Of a stretch of DNA of 5,976 nt, positions 1-5,976 are shown in pieces. The stretch spans positions 1-5,976 of the forward strand of contig JBLHMP010000131.1 in NCBI GenBank assembly GCA_047623555.1, in the 5' to 3' direction. This DNA comes from NORP181 sp047623555 (lineage in GTDB: Bacteria > Pseudomonadota > Alphaproteobacteria > Rhodobacterales > Rhodobacteraceae). How positions within the stretch are numbered: the first letter of the stretch is position 1; every line of letters begins with the position of its first letter. The notes beneath the pieces are model-generated. The model was not told the DNA's origin. It did no database searches and worked only from the letters and a program-made list of their open reading frames with translations. Position numbers and translations under genes: made by a program.

Positions 1-975
1 CACCGCCCCCTGCCCCAGCACGCGGCGCGACCAGTCGCGGTTGAATTCCTCAAGGCAGGCGCCGATGCGGGTGCCGCCCTCCCAATCCTGCGCCTCGGCA
101 CCGGCGGCAGCAAGGGCCGCATCGACATCGCGCTGCGCTAGATGGCGGGTGATGTTGGTGAGCTGGGTGCCAAAGGTAAAGGCGTGCACCTTGGCCCATC
201 CGGCGCCTTTGGCGTTTGAAACAGCGTGCAGGAAATGCAGGATGATGCGGCTGTATTGGCTCATCGAGCCGGAAATATCACACAGCACCACAAGGTTTGG
301 CCAACGCGGTTTGGGTTTCAGGCGGGCGATATCGTGCATCTCTCCGCCGCGGCGCATGGTGGCGCGCAGGGTACGTCGCCAGTCGATGCGGCGACCGTTT
401 TTGGCCGCTTCGCCCCGGCGCGACGGGATTGGTTTGACCGGCAAAGTCAGACGGGACAGCATACGTTTGGCCTGCGCAACTTCGTCGGTGCTCATCTGTT
501 CAAAGTCGAGACTGCGCAGGCGTTCCTCGGATGACATGGTGAACGAAGTGTCGATTTCGATTTCTGTGCCTTCCTCAGAGCCTTGGTCCTGCGGCACATC
601 GCGGTTGGCCCCTGAGAGCAGGGCCTCGGCGGCGCGTTTTTCAGCCGCCTTTGCCGGGCGATCCTCTTGCACGCCGCGAATGGCGGGCATCAGCATGGCC
701 ATCATATGTTCAAGATACTGTGGATCACGCCAGTAAAGCCGGAAGATTTGCGCGTAGACCACGCGATGTTCGGGGCGATTAACGAAACAGGCGTGCAGGG
801 TCCAGTAGAAATCAGGTTTTGCGGTGAAGCCAACGGCCGCCACGGCATTGATCGCGTCAATGACCCGGCCCGGGCCGATAGGCAGGCCCGCCATGCGGAG
901 GGCACGTGCGAAATGGGTGATGTTTTGTGCCAGTTTCGGGTTTTCTGGCAGAGTAAGCGGGGCGTATTTTGTCAT
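1..975 (-). CDS. CoxE-like von Willebrand factor A (VWA) domain protein, C-terminus cut by the window edge
   Basis: This frame is open for 325 codons from ATG at 975 to base 1 and continues outside the window. The N-terminal part (about residues 15-100, with ARALRMAGLPIGPGRV and DFYWTLHACFVNRPEH) matches the opening of CoxE/VWA-containing proteins. An acidic, charged stretch follows (about 105-165). The VWA domain starts near residue 226 and shows the metal-ion-dependent adhesion site DISGSMS (D233, S235, S237), with a likely third metal-site residue T302 in EGGTRIG. Family members are usually near 400 residues, so perhaps 70-90 are missing (estimate). In known systems CoxE acts in the cytoplasm with the AAA+ protein CoxD to mature a metalloenzyme, classically the Cu-Mo site of CO dehydrogenase; many homologues occur without CO dehydrogenase. 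The AAA+ partner lies just upstream on the same strand. The ATG at 975 fits the family start but has no clear Shine-Dalgarno; an in-frame TTG at 1005 lies just after a stop (1011-1009) and is less likely. Confidence 0.9.
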   Translation of the reverse strand, partial: MTKYAPLTLPENPKLAQNITHFARALRMAGLPIGPGRVIDAINAVAAVGFTAKPDFYWTLHACFVNRPEHRVVYAQIFRLYWRDPQYLEHMMAMLMPAIRGVQEDRPAKAAEKRAAEALLSGANRDVPQDQGSEEGTEIEIDTSFTMSSEERLRSLDFEQMSTDEVAQAKRMLSRLTLPVKPIPSRRGEAAKNGRRIDWRRTLRATMRRGGEMHDIARLKPKPRWPNLVVLCDISGSMSQYSRIILHFLHAVSNAKGAGWAKVHAFTFGTQLTNITRHLAQRDVDAALAAAGAEAQDWEGGTRIGACLEEFNRDWSRRVLGQGAV

Positions 976-1063
976 AGGCTGCGCCAGGGGGCTGCCTGCC
1001 CCCAACGGTTAAAATCATGCTGATTTTGACCGACCCCGGGGATATTTATGGAAATTGAAAACA
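976..1063 (-). other. Intergenic spacer with two hairpins between the MoxR and VWA genes
   Basis: The 88-base gap contains two perfect small inverted repeats. One has arms GGGGGC (987-992) and GCCCCC (998-1003) around a 5-base loop. The other has arms AAAATCA (1011-1017) and TGATTTT (1021-1027) around TGC. Next to them is a CCCCGGGGATATTTATGG block (1034-1051, plus strand) of a kind I recall as common between genes in Rhodobacteraceae. In minus-strand transcripts the GC hairpin sits 11 bases before the VWA start codon, where it could hold back translation or act as an RNA-processing or partial termination point. No U-tract follows the GC stem on either strand, so a strong intrinsic terminator is not supported. 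Confidence 0.5.
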
Positions 1064-1972
1064 TCAGGTTGGCACAAGGCTGGCTTTGGCCTGCTCCAAG
1101 ATACGCGCGGCTTCGGAGTTGTGCAGTTTGGCGATGTCGTCCTGGTATTTCAGGATGGCGCCAAGGGTGTCGGCGATGACCTGAGGGGACAGATTCACCA
1201 CATCCAGCGCCAGCAGGCATTTGGCCCAGTCGATGGTTTCGGCAACGCCGGGTTTTTTGAACAGGTCCTCGCCGCGCAATTCCTGCACAAAGGCGACCAC
1301 TTCGCGGCTAAGGGTTTGCGCAACTTCGGGGGCGCGGGCGGTGAGTATTTCGATCTCACGCTCAAAATCGGGGTAGTCGACCCAGTGATACAAGCAGCGG
1401 CGTTTTAGGGCGTCATGCACTTCGCGGGTGCGGTTTGAGGTCAGGATCACGATCGGGGCCTCGGGGGCTGTGATGGTGCCAAGTTCGGGAATGGTGATCT
1501 GAAAGTCTGACAGAGCCTCAAGCAGGAAGGCCTCAAACGGTTCATCGGTGCGGTCCAATTCATCAATCAACAACACCGGCGCGCCGTTCTCATCCGGGCG
1601 CATCGCCTGCAACAGAGGCCGCTCAATCAGGAATTCATCGCTGAACAATTCGGTTTGCAGGGTTTTGCGGTCAGCGCCACCTGAAGCCTCGGCAGTACGA
1701 ATGGCGATCATTTGCGCCGGAAAGTTCCACTCATAGACCGCACTTGAGACATCAAGACCTTCGTAACATTGCAAGCGGATCAGGCGACGGTTCAGCCCCG
1801 CTGCCAAGGCCTTGGCGATTTCGGTTTTACCAACCCCGGCCTCGCCCTCAAGAAACAACGGACGCCCCAGTTTCAGCGACAGAAACACCACTGTGGCCAG
1901 TGCCCGGTCACAAACATAGCCCTGCGCCGTCAACATATCCTGCACAGCGTCGATGGATTGTGGTATTGTCAT
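1064..1972 (-). CDS. MoxR-family AAA+ ATPase (CoxD-like)
   Basis: A complete 302-residue protein of typical MoxR length. Walker A is GEAGVGKT (residues 43-50), Walker B is LLIDE (134-138), sensor 1 is N180 in ILTSNRTRE, and the arginine-finger region is ALKRRC (R191/R192). The C-terminal lid helices cover about 200-300. MoxR ATPases are cytoplasmic hexameric chaperones that use ATP hydrolysis to remodel or load metal into client enzymes, usually with a VWA protein. The VWA gene follows 88 bases downstream on the same strand, so the two are likely co-transcribed. CYEGLDVSSAVYEWNF resembles CoxD-type members, but the CO dehydrogenase structural genes are not visible, so the coxD symbol is withheld. 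The start at 1972 is backed by a strong Shine-Dalgarno (AGGGGGA, minus strand, 1983-1977) four bases upstream. A VWA-linked MoxR of another subfamily is the main alternative. Confidence 0.93.
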   Translation of the reverse strand: MTIPQSIDAVQDMLTAQGYVCDRALATVVFLSLKLGRPLFLEGEAGVGKTEIAKALAAGLNRRLIRLQCYEGLDVSSAVYEWNFPAQMIAIRTAEASGGADRKTLQTELFSDEFLIERPLLQAMRPDENGAPVLLIDELDRTDEPFEAFLLEALSDFQITIPELGTITAPEAPIVILTSNRTREVHDALKRRCLYHWVDYPDFEREIEILTARAPEVAQTLSREVVAFVQELRGEDLFKKPGVAETIDWAKCLLALDVVNLSPQVIADTLGAILKYQDDIAKLHNSEAARILEQAKASLVPT

Positions 1973-1976
1973 TACG

Positions 1977-1983
1977 TCCCCCT
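1977..1983 (-). promoter_or_regulatory. Shine-Dalgarno site of the MoxR ATPase gene
   Basis: Read on the minus strand the bases are AGGGGGA, followed by CGTA and the ATG at 1972. This is the clearest ribosome-binding site in the window and fixes the start of the AAA+ gene. Confidence 0.7.
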
Positions 1984-2006
1984 ATTTCACACCGAACAGG
2001 CCACGA

Positions 2007-2021
2007 GACGCCAGTGTCGTC
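2007..2021. promoter_or_regulatory. Imperfect 15-bp palindrome upstream of the MoxR gene
   Basis: The plus strand reads GACGCCAGTGTCGTC. Arms GACG/CGTC and CA/TG pair around a central G with one mismatched pair. It lies 35 bases upstream of the MoxR start and overlaps a TTGACG hexamer on the minus strand (2023-2018) that could be a -35 element, though no good -10 follows at the right distance. It could be a regulator site for the chaperone operon; short palindromes also arise by chance. Confidence 0.25.
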
Positions 2022-2106
2022 AAGCGTGTTACTGGTCGCATCCCGCGCAGAACCATGACAGGTGTGGGGCATAAGACTCAAATTGGCTGAAAAATCCGCT
2101 GCTTTA

Positions 2107-2135
2107 TTGACGGTTTCGCCGTGAAATGTCATGAT
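2107..2135 (+). promoter_or_regulatory. Possible sigma-70-type promoter for the glycosyltransferase operon
   Basis: TTGACG (2107-2112) and CATGAT (2130-2135) are separated by 17 bases, giving five of six and four of six matches to the housekeeping consensus. Transcription would start near 2142 and leave a 5' leader of about 90 bases that contains the inner inverted repeat and the right arm of the outer one. The assignment is by eye. Confidence 0.35.
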
Positions 2136-2192
2136 TTACCCAACAATAATGCGGTATTCGTCACCAATGACGAAACCTGAAAGTGGGTAAAT
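2134..2192. repeat. Nested inverted repeats upstream of the glycosyltransferase operon
   Basis: The outer arms ATTTACCCA (2134-2142) and TGGGTAAAT (2184-2192) are perfect 9-bp reverse complements separated by 41 bases. Inside lies a second perfect inverted repeat, TTCGTCA (2157-2163) and TGACGAA (2168-2174), with a CCAA loop. The two centres fall within about 3 bases of each other. The left outer arm overlaps the end of the proposed -10 and the transcription start, as expected for an operator; the inner repeat could also fold as an RNA hairpin in the leader. The arms are seen directly; any function is inference. Confidence 0.5.
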
Positions 2193-2244
2193 GGGCATGA
2201 ACAACAGCATTTCAGATGCGTTTATAGGTGTGACATGCGGATAA
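2191..2244 (+). CDS. Possible 17-residue leader ORF overlapping the first glycosyltransferase start
   Basis: An ATG at 2191, inside the right arm of the outer inverted repeat, opens a frame reading MGMNNSISDAFIGVTCG with a stop at 2242-2244, ten bases into the glycosyltransferase gene in another frame. A second in-frame ATG lies at 2197. The upstream GTGGG is only a weak ribosome-binding site and the peptide has no recognisable feature. If translated it could couple or tune initiation at 2235, but a short ORF of this size is easily a chance event. Confidence 0.2.
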   Translation: MGMNNSISDAFIGVTCG

Positions 2245-3266
2245 CAGCCGTCACCTGCGTCAAAAACGAGGGACCGTTCCTATTGGAATGGATTGCCTTT
2301 AACCGGCTGATTGGCGTCACCGATTTCCTGATTTATTCCAACGATTGTTCTGATGCGACCGACCGGTTGCTGGACGCATTGGCCGCGCGCGGCGTCGTGC
2401 AGCATCTGCCAAACCCGGCGGAGGGGCGCAATTACCAGATGGAGGCGCTCAAGGACGCGCGCAAACATGATGTGGTGACCAATGCCGATTGGATCTGGGT
2501 CGCGGATGTCGATGAGTTTTTGAACATTCATTGCGGCGATCACACCATTCTGGCGTTGATTGAGGCCTGTGGCGATGTGCAGGCGATATCGGTTCATTTT
2601 CAGTTCTTTGCCAATGATGATGTCGATGGCTTTGTCGACGCACCAGTGATCGAACAATTCACCCGTTCGCATAATCCGGATCTGTGGTGTGGCGAAAGCG
2701 CCATTGAGGTTAAATCACTGGTACGACATGATTTTCCGTTGCAGTATTTTGGCGCGCACCGGCCGTTTTTCAAATCCGGCCTGCCCAGGAAACGTCGACC
2801 AGACTGGGCTGACGGCTCAGGTCAGATTGTGCCGCACAAGTTTCTGGTCGCCGCCAATCCACGCCGCATCCGCCGGTTTCCGGCCAAAGGCGCGCGCAAT
2901 CTGGCGACGCTGAACCATTATGCGTTACGCTCGCTTGACAGTTATCTGGTGAAAAATGACCGCGGTGATGTGAACCGGGAAAATCGGGCGTTTGATGACA
3001 CCTATTGGCGGGAACGTAATGATCCGGCCTATGTCGATACCTCGATTTCGCGCTATTTGCCCGAGCTTATGGCCGCGTTGGATGAGCTGAAATCAGACCC
3101 CGAGATTGCCGCGCTGCATGATGAGGCCGTGCAATTGCATCAGGCCCGGCGCGATGAATTGCTAAAACAACGCGACTATCAGGACATGCAGACGCAATTG
3201 CGCGCCGCCTCAAAACTGCCCCCGTCTGAGGACGCGATGATCAAAATGCTTGGCCTGACAATATGA
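2235..3266 (+). CDS. Glycosyltransferase family 2-type protein with DVDEF motif (Glyco_tranf_2_4 / GT92-like)
   Basis: A complete 343-residue protein without signal peptide or membrane helix, so probably cytoplasmic or peripheral at the inner membrane. The GT-A nucleotide-sugar half opens with VTCVKNEGPFLLEW (residues 6-19), FLIYSNDCSD (31-40), and the metal-binding acidic motif DVDEF (91-95) after DWIWVA. The acceptor half has HRP (175-177), WADGSGQ (191-197) and the family signature HYALRSLDSYLVKNDRG (228-244). A charged helical tail (about 255-343) follows. The family transfers sugars from nucleotide donors to glycans; donor and acceptor cannot be told here. An AGGTG Shine-Dalgarno (2226-2230) lies four bases before the ATG. 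The stop overlaps the next start by ATGA, so it is translationally coupled to the sulfotransferase. Its domain is clearly paralogous to the C-terminal domain of the third gene. Confidence 0.88.
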   Translation: MRITAVTCVKNEGPFLLEWIAFNRLIGVTDFLIYSNDCSDATDRLLDALAARGVVQHLPNPAEGRNYQMEALKDARKHDVVTNADWIWVADVDEFLNIHCGDHTILALIEACGDVQAISVHFQFFANDDVDGFVDAPVIEQFTRSHNPDLWCGESAIEVKSLVRHDFPLQYFGAHRPFFKSGLPRKRRPDWADGSGQIVPHKFLVAANPRRIRRFPAKGARNLATLNHYALRSLDSYLVKNDRGDVNRENRAFDDTYWRERNDPAYVDTSISRYLPELMAALDELKSDPEIAALHDEAVQLHQARRDELLKQRDYQDMQTQLRAASKLPPSEDAMIKMLGLTI

Positions 3267-3898
3267 GCCTTGTTGTGGTTAACCTTGGCTTGCCAAAATC
3301 GGGCACCACGACGCTGGCCCGGGCTTTGCGGCGTTCGGGAATGCGGGTGGCGGACCACCGTATTCGCGGCAAACAGACCAAGGATGCCGCGCTTAAGGAT
3401 GCCTATGTTGGCGAATTACTGTATCAGGGGTTTTACGAGGCCGGCGATCCGGCGGCCCGAATTCCAACGTTCACCGCCATCGCCGAGATGAGCGTTCTAC
3501 GCCAAGGCCGGTCGGTCTGGCCGCAAATGGATTACGCATTAATTTCGGCGATCAAGGCGCATCATCCGGGGGTGAAATTTCTGGCTTCGCGACGCGATGC
3601 CTTTGCCATGTCGCAATCCATGCTGGGCTGGTCCGACCTTGGCACTGCGCGCCTGCCGCAAAACGATATACCCGGCTTGCCAGCCGGATATGGTGAGACC
3701 AGTAAGCAACGTGAACAATGGATCAATGGCCATTACGCCACCCTGTGCCAGTTGTTCAAAAACTGTGACGATTTTCTGGAGTATGATGTGAGCGACGATA
3801 CCGCACCTCAAAAGATTGCGACATTTTTGGGCCGTAAAATGCCCTGGTGGGGCAAGCTCAATACCAGTCCCGTGCCTAAATCCCTAAGGTCGGCGTAA
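3263..3898 (+). CDS. Sulfotransferase family protein with intact PAPS-binding loop
   Basis: A complete 211-residue protein, short for a sulfotransferase but with both cofactor sites visible. The 5'-phosphosulfate-binding loop is LPKSGTTTL (residues 10-18) directly after the first beta strand. The 3'-phosphate-binding region is FLASRRDAFAMSQSM (106-120), where R111 and S119 have the usual eight-residue spacing. The C-terminal FLGRKMPWW...N (188-200) is typical of the family end. Such enzymes move a sulfonate group from PAPS to a hydroxyl or amine, often on a carbohydrate. Lying between two glycosyltransferase genes, it most likely sulfates the same glycan (inference). No Shine-Dalgarno precedes the ATG; it overlaps the previous stop (ATGA), so translation probably depends on coupling. 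The stop overlaps the next start by one base. Some proteins of this fold lack known activity, so the reaction is predicted, not certain. Confidence 0.85.
   Translation: MSLVVVNLGLPKSGTTTLARALRRSGMRVADHRIRGKQTKDAALKDAYVGELLYQGFYEAGDPAARIPTFTAIAEMSVLRQGRSVWPQMDYALISAIKAHHPGVKFLASRRDAFAMSQSMLGWSDLGTARLPQNDIPGLPAGYGETSKQREQWINGHYATLCQLFKNCDDFLEYDVSDDTAPQKIATFLGRKMPWWGKLNTSPVPKSLRSA
3886..3889 (+). promoter_or_regulatory. Shine-Dalgarno site of the fusion gene
   Basis: AAGG lies inside the last codons of the sulfotransferase gene, eight bases before the ATG at 3898. It supports that start and suggests ribosomes can load here as well as by coupling through the TAATG overlap. Confidence 0.45.
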
Positions 3899-5976
3899 TG
3901 CGTATTTATCTGCATATCGGGCCAAGTCAGGTTGGCGCAAACCGGCTGCAACAGGTGTTGGCGGATAAACGTGAACAGTTAATCAGCAAAGGCGTTTTGT
4001 ACCCACGCAGCCCGGGGCCGAAAAACCACACCCGGCTGTTTATGGCCGTGACCGATGCCGAACATGTCGACCCGCTGCGGTTTAATCGCGGTTTTATCAC
4101 TGGCGACAAACAAAAGGTGCTGTTTGACGCGCTGGCCGCCGATCTGGCCCGCGAAGTGGCGCAACATCAGCCCGAAACGCTGATTCTGTCAGCCTCGCAG
4201 CTTGGCGGATCGCTGCATCGTCTTAGCGAATTGGTACGGCTAAGATCGCTGTTGACGACCCTATCGGATGACATCTGTATTGTTGCCCATGTCGACGAAC
4301 AGGGCCGCGTTCTGGCGCGGAATTACGCCATGCAAGTTCTTGAGGGGCGCGCCGAGCCATTGACGCGCGATCTGGAACTCGCGGACCAGAAGGACTGGTG
4401 GCAGTCCTGTCTGGACGAAATGCCAACGCTTGATCCGCAGGCTGGCATATTTGAGGAAACTCAGGCGCCGCCCTTTTGGCTGGATTACACCGCCCTGGTG
4501 ACCCATTGGGAGCAGGCGTTTGGTGCCGGGTCGGTCACTTTGCGCCCCTATGACGAGACGCTGTTTGCCAGTGAAAAGGTAGTTGACGAAATTCGCGCCG
4601 CGTTTGATATCGACGGCACCATTGGCAAGGCGACGACCGCAAACATCCCGGCGCAGCCTTCGGATGCCTGGCTGACACGCGGGCGGCAATTGAATGCGCT
4701 GATCCTACAGGTGTTGTCGGCGCGCACATACATCCTGCCGCGGCAACTGTGGCGTAGCTTTATTGGCGAAATTTCGGTGAATGGCGACGCGATTGATCCC
4801 GGCACTTTGTCAAAGGTCAGTCGCTATTTTGCCAAGGATAACAAAGCGCTGCTCAAGGCACATCCGGCATTAGACAAAAACTGTTTGAAACCGGACAGCG
4901 CGCAACCTGATTGGACTGAGGCCGATCCAACGCTAGGCTATCGCGCTTCGCAGTATCTGCTGTCCTTTATCTACCGCATTGAAAAAGCAACCAAATCCCA
5001 ACGTAAATCCAAAGCCGCCGATCTGGCAGGCCTGAACGGAACGCCGCTGGCGCCCTCCTCGGTTGAAACCGATACAGCCCCGGCCAAGATCGAAATCAAC
5101 GGCCTGTCGGATCTGGCCAGAAAACTTTTGCCACCTCTGGCGGTTCAGAACTTTGAAAAGCTAAAAACCTCATCTTTTTCGCCGCATAACCGCATGGGCG
5201 CCGTGAACGACGAAGAATTGGCCGCACCCTATACACCGGTGCCGCAACGCACCCTGCCGCCCGGATCAACCGGCAATGTCATTGTTGGCTGTATGAAGGA
5301 CGAAGCACCATATATTGTTGAATGGGTGGCCTATCACCGGGCCATGGGCGTTGATAATTTCCTGATTTACACCAATGGCTGTTCCGATGGCACCAGCGAA
5401 TTGCTCGAACGGTTGCAGGACATGGGGGTGCTGCAACACCGTAGCAATGACAACTGGAAGGGCAATTCACCGCAGCAATTCGCGCTGAACCAATCGCAGA
5501 AAGAGCCGACAATCAAAAACGCTGACTGGATCATTCACATTGATGTCGATGAATTCATGAACGTGCGCACCGGCAATGGCACCTTGCAGGATTTCTTTGA
5601 TGCGGTGCCGGATGCCACCAATGTGGCGATGACCTGGCGGTTGTTTGGCCATAACAATATCACCCGGCTGGCGGATGCATTTGTCGTCGATCAGTTTGAC
5701 ACCTGCGCCCCTAAATATTGCCCAAAACCGCATACGGTCTGGGGTTTTAAAACCATGTTCAAAAACATCGGGGCCTACGCGAAAATAAGCTGCCACCGCC
5801 CCAATAAACTGGACGAGGCGTTTCGCAATAAGGTGCGTTGGGTCAATGGATCGGGTCAGGACATGACCAATGAGGCGGCTGATAACGGCTGGCGCAATTC
5901 GCGCAAATCCATCGGTTATGACCTGCTACAGCTGAACCATTACGCCCTGCGCAGCGCCGAAAGCTATCTGATCAAA
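3898..5976 (+). CDS. Fusion protein: degenerate sulfotransferase-like domain plus DVDEF glycosyltransferase domain, 3' end cut by the window
   Basis: This frame has 693 sense codons and no stop before the window end. Residues 1 to about 290 follow the sulfotransferase-like plan: HIGPSQVGANRLQ (6-18) occupies the PAPS loop, VDEQGRVLARNYAMQVLEG (132-150) the 3'-phosphate region, and FWLDYTALVTHWEQAFG (193-209) with VTLRPYDE (213-220) the usual later part. The cofactor residues are replaced: the loop Lys is Gln11 and the GTT run is GAN, so it is probably non-catalytic. A helical part and polar linker fill about 290-455. The glycosyltransferase domain starts near 459 with VGCMKDEAPYIVEW (463-476), FLIYTNGCSDGT (488-499), DVDEF (549-553), WVNGSGQ (648-654) and HYALRSAESYLIK (681-693), where the first gene continues with NDRG. 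The start overlaps the previous stop (TAATG) and has AAGG (3886-3889) eight bases upstream. Remaining length is unknown. Confidence 0.87.
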   Translation, partial: MRIYLHIGPSQVGANRLQQVLADKREQLISKGVLYPRSPGPKNHTRLFMAVTDAEHVDPLRFNRGFITGDKQKVLFDALAADLAREVAQHQPETLILSASQLGGSLHRLSELVRLRSLLTTLSDDICIVAHVDEQGRVLARNYAMQVLEGRAEPLTRDLELADQKDWWQSCLDEMPTLDPQAGIFEETQAPPFWLDYTALVTHWEQAFGAGSVTLRPYDETLFASEKVVDEIRAAFDIDGTIGKATTANIPAQPSDAWLTRGRQLNALILQVLSARTYILPRQLWRSFIGEISVNGDAIDPGTLSKVSRYFAKDNKALLKAHPALDKNCLKPDSAQPDWTEADPTLGYRASQYLLSFIYRIEKATKSQRKSKAADLAGLNGTPLAPSSVETDTAPAKIEINGLSDLARKLLPPLAVQNFEKLKTSSFSPHNRMGAVNDEELAAPYTPVPQRTLPPGSTGNVIVGCMKDEAPYIVEWVAYHRAMGVDNFLIYTNGCSDGTSELLERLQDMGVLQHRSNDNWKGNSPQQFALNQSQKEPTIKNADWIIHIDVDEFMNVRTGNGTLQDFFDAVPDATNVAMTWRLFGHNNITRLADAFVVDQFDTCAPKYCPKPHTVWGFKTMFKNIGAYAKISCHRPNKLDEAFRNKVRWVNGSGQDMTNEAADNGWRNSRKSIGYDLLQLNHYALRSAESYLIK

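Noticed and set aside
41..736. Long plus-strand frame of 231 codons opposite the VWA gene
   Set aside because: It is antisense to a frame with a clear VWA domain and metal site; its translation is rich in Arg and Ser with no recognisable motif, as expected for a shadow of a GC-rich gene.
987..1003. GC hairpin as an intrinsic terminator
   Set aside because: Neither strand has a T-run directly after the stem, and the genes on both sides are co-oriented and functionally paired.
1055..1408. Plus-strand frame of 117 codons
   Set aside because: It lies antisense to the C-terminal part of the MoxR ATPase and shows no family features.
1908..2132. Minus-strand frame of 74 codons overlapping the MoxR start and the intergenic region
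   Set aside because: It overlaps the well-supported MoxR start in another frame, has no Shine-Dalgarno I can see, and no recognisable content.
2280..2672. Minus-strand frame of 130 codons
   Set aside because: It is antisense to the DVDEF half of the first glycosyltransferase, which is strongly supported.
4261..4689. Minus-strand frame of 142 codons
   Set aside because: It is antisense to the continuous 693-codon fusion frame and carries no family motif.
5467..5796. Minus-strand frame of 109 codons
   Set aside because: It is antisense to the second glycosyltransferase domain, including its DVDEF motif.
1..5976. Mobile element, CRISPR array, tRNA or rRNA
   Set aside because: I saw no transposase-like protein, no regularly spaced repeats, no tRNA-like fold and no rRNA stretch.

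Overview
The window looks like chromosomal DNA from an alphaproteobacterium, most likely a marine Rhodobacteraceae (Roseobacter-group) species. This rests on moderately high G+C, on protein wording (CoxD/CoxE-type pair, roseobacter-style sulfotransferase-like and DVDEF glycosyltransferase proteins) and on an intergenic ...CCCCGGGGATATTT... block of a kind I remember from that family. The species assignment is inference.

Layout: two transcription units diverge from a 262-base intergenic region (1973-2234). The left unit is on the minus strand: a MoxR/CoxD-type AAA+ ATPase (1972-1064), then after an 88-base gap with two small hairpins a CoxE-type von Willebrand factor A protein (975 to beyond base 1, C-terminus missing). 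These two families usually work as a chaperone pair that matures or inserts metal into a partner enzyme, classically aerobic CO dehydrogenase and related molybdenum hydroxylases. No such enzyme lies in the window, so the client is unknown.

The right unit is on the plus strand and is a tightly packed three-gene operon: a family-2-type glycosyltransferase (2235-3266), a small sulfotransferase with an intact PAPS-binding loop (3263-3898, overlapping by ATGA), and a long open frame (3898 to beyond 5976, overlapping by TAATG). The long frame has no stop in its 693 visible codons. It joins an N-terminal sulfotransferase-like domain whose PAPS loop has lost its key residues to a C-terminal glycosyltransferase domain paralogous to the first gene. 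The operon thus carries two related glycosyltransferase domains, one apparently active sulfotransferase and one apparently dead sulfotransferase fold. The likely role is synthesis and sulfation (or similar decoration) of a surface glycan; the substrate cannot be read from sequence.

The intergenic region holds a possible plus-strand promoter, nested inverted repeats (outer 9-bp arms, inner 7-bp arms), a possible 17-codon leader ORF overlapping the first glycosyltransferase start, and a good Shine-Dalgarno site for the MoxR gene. I found no tRNA, rRNA, CRISPR array, insertion sequence or phage gene.
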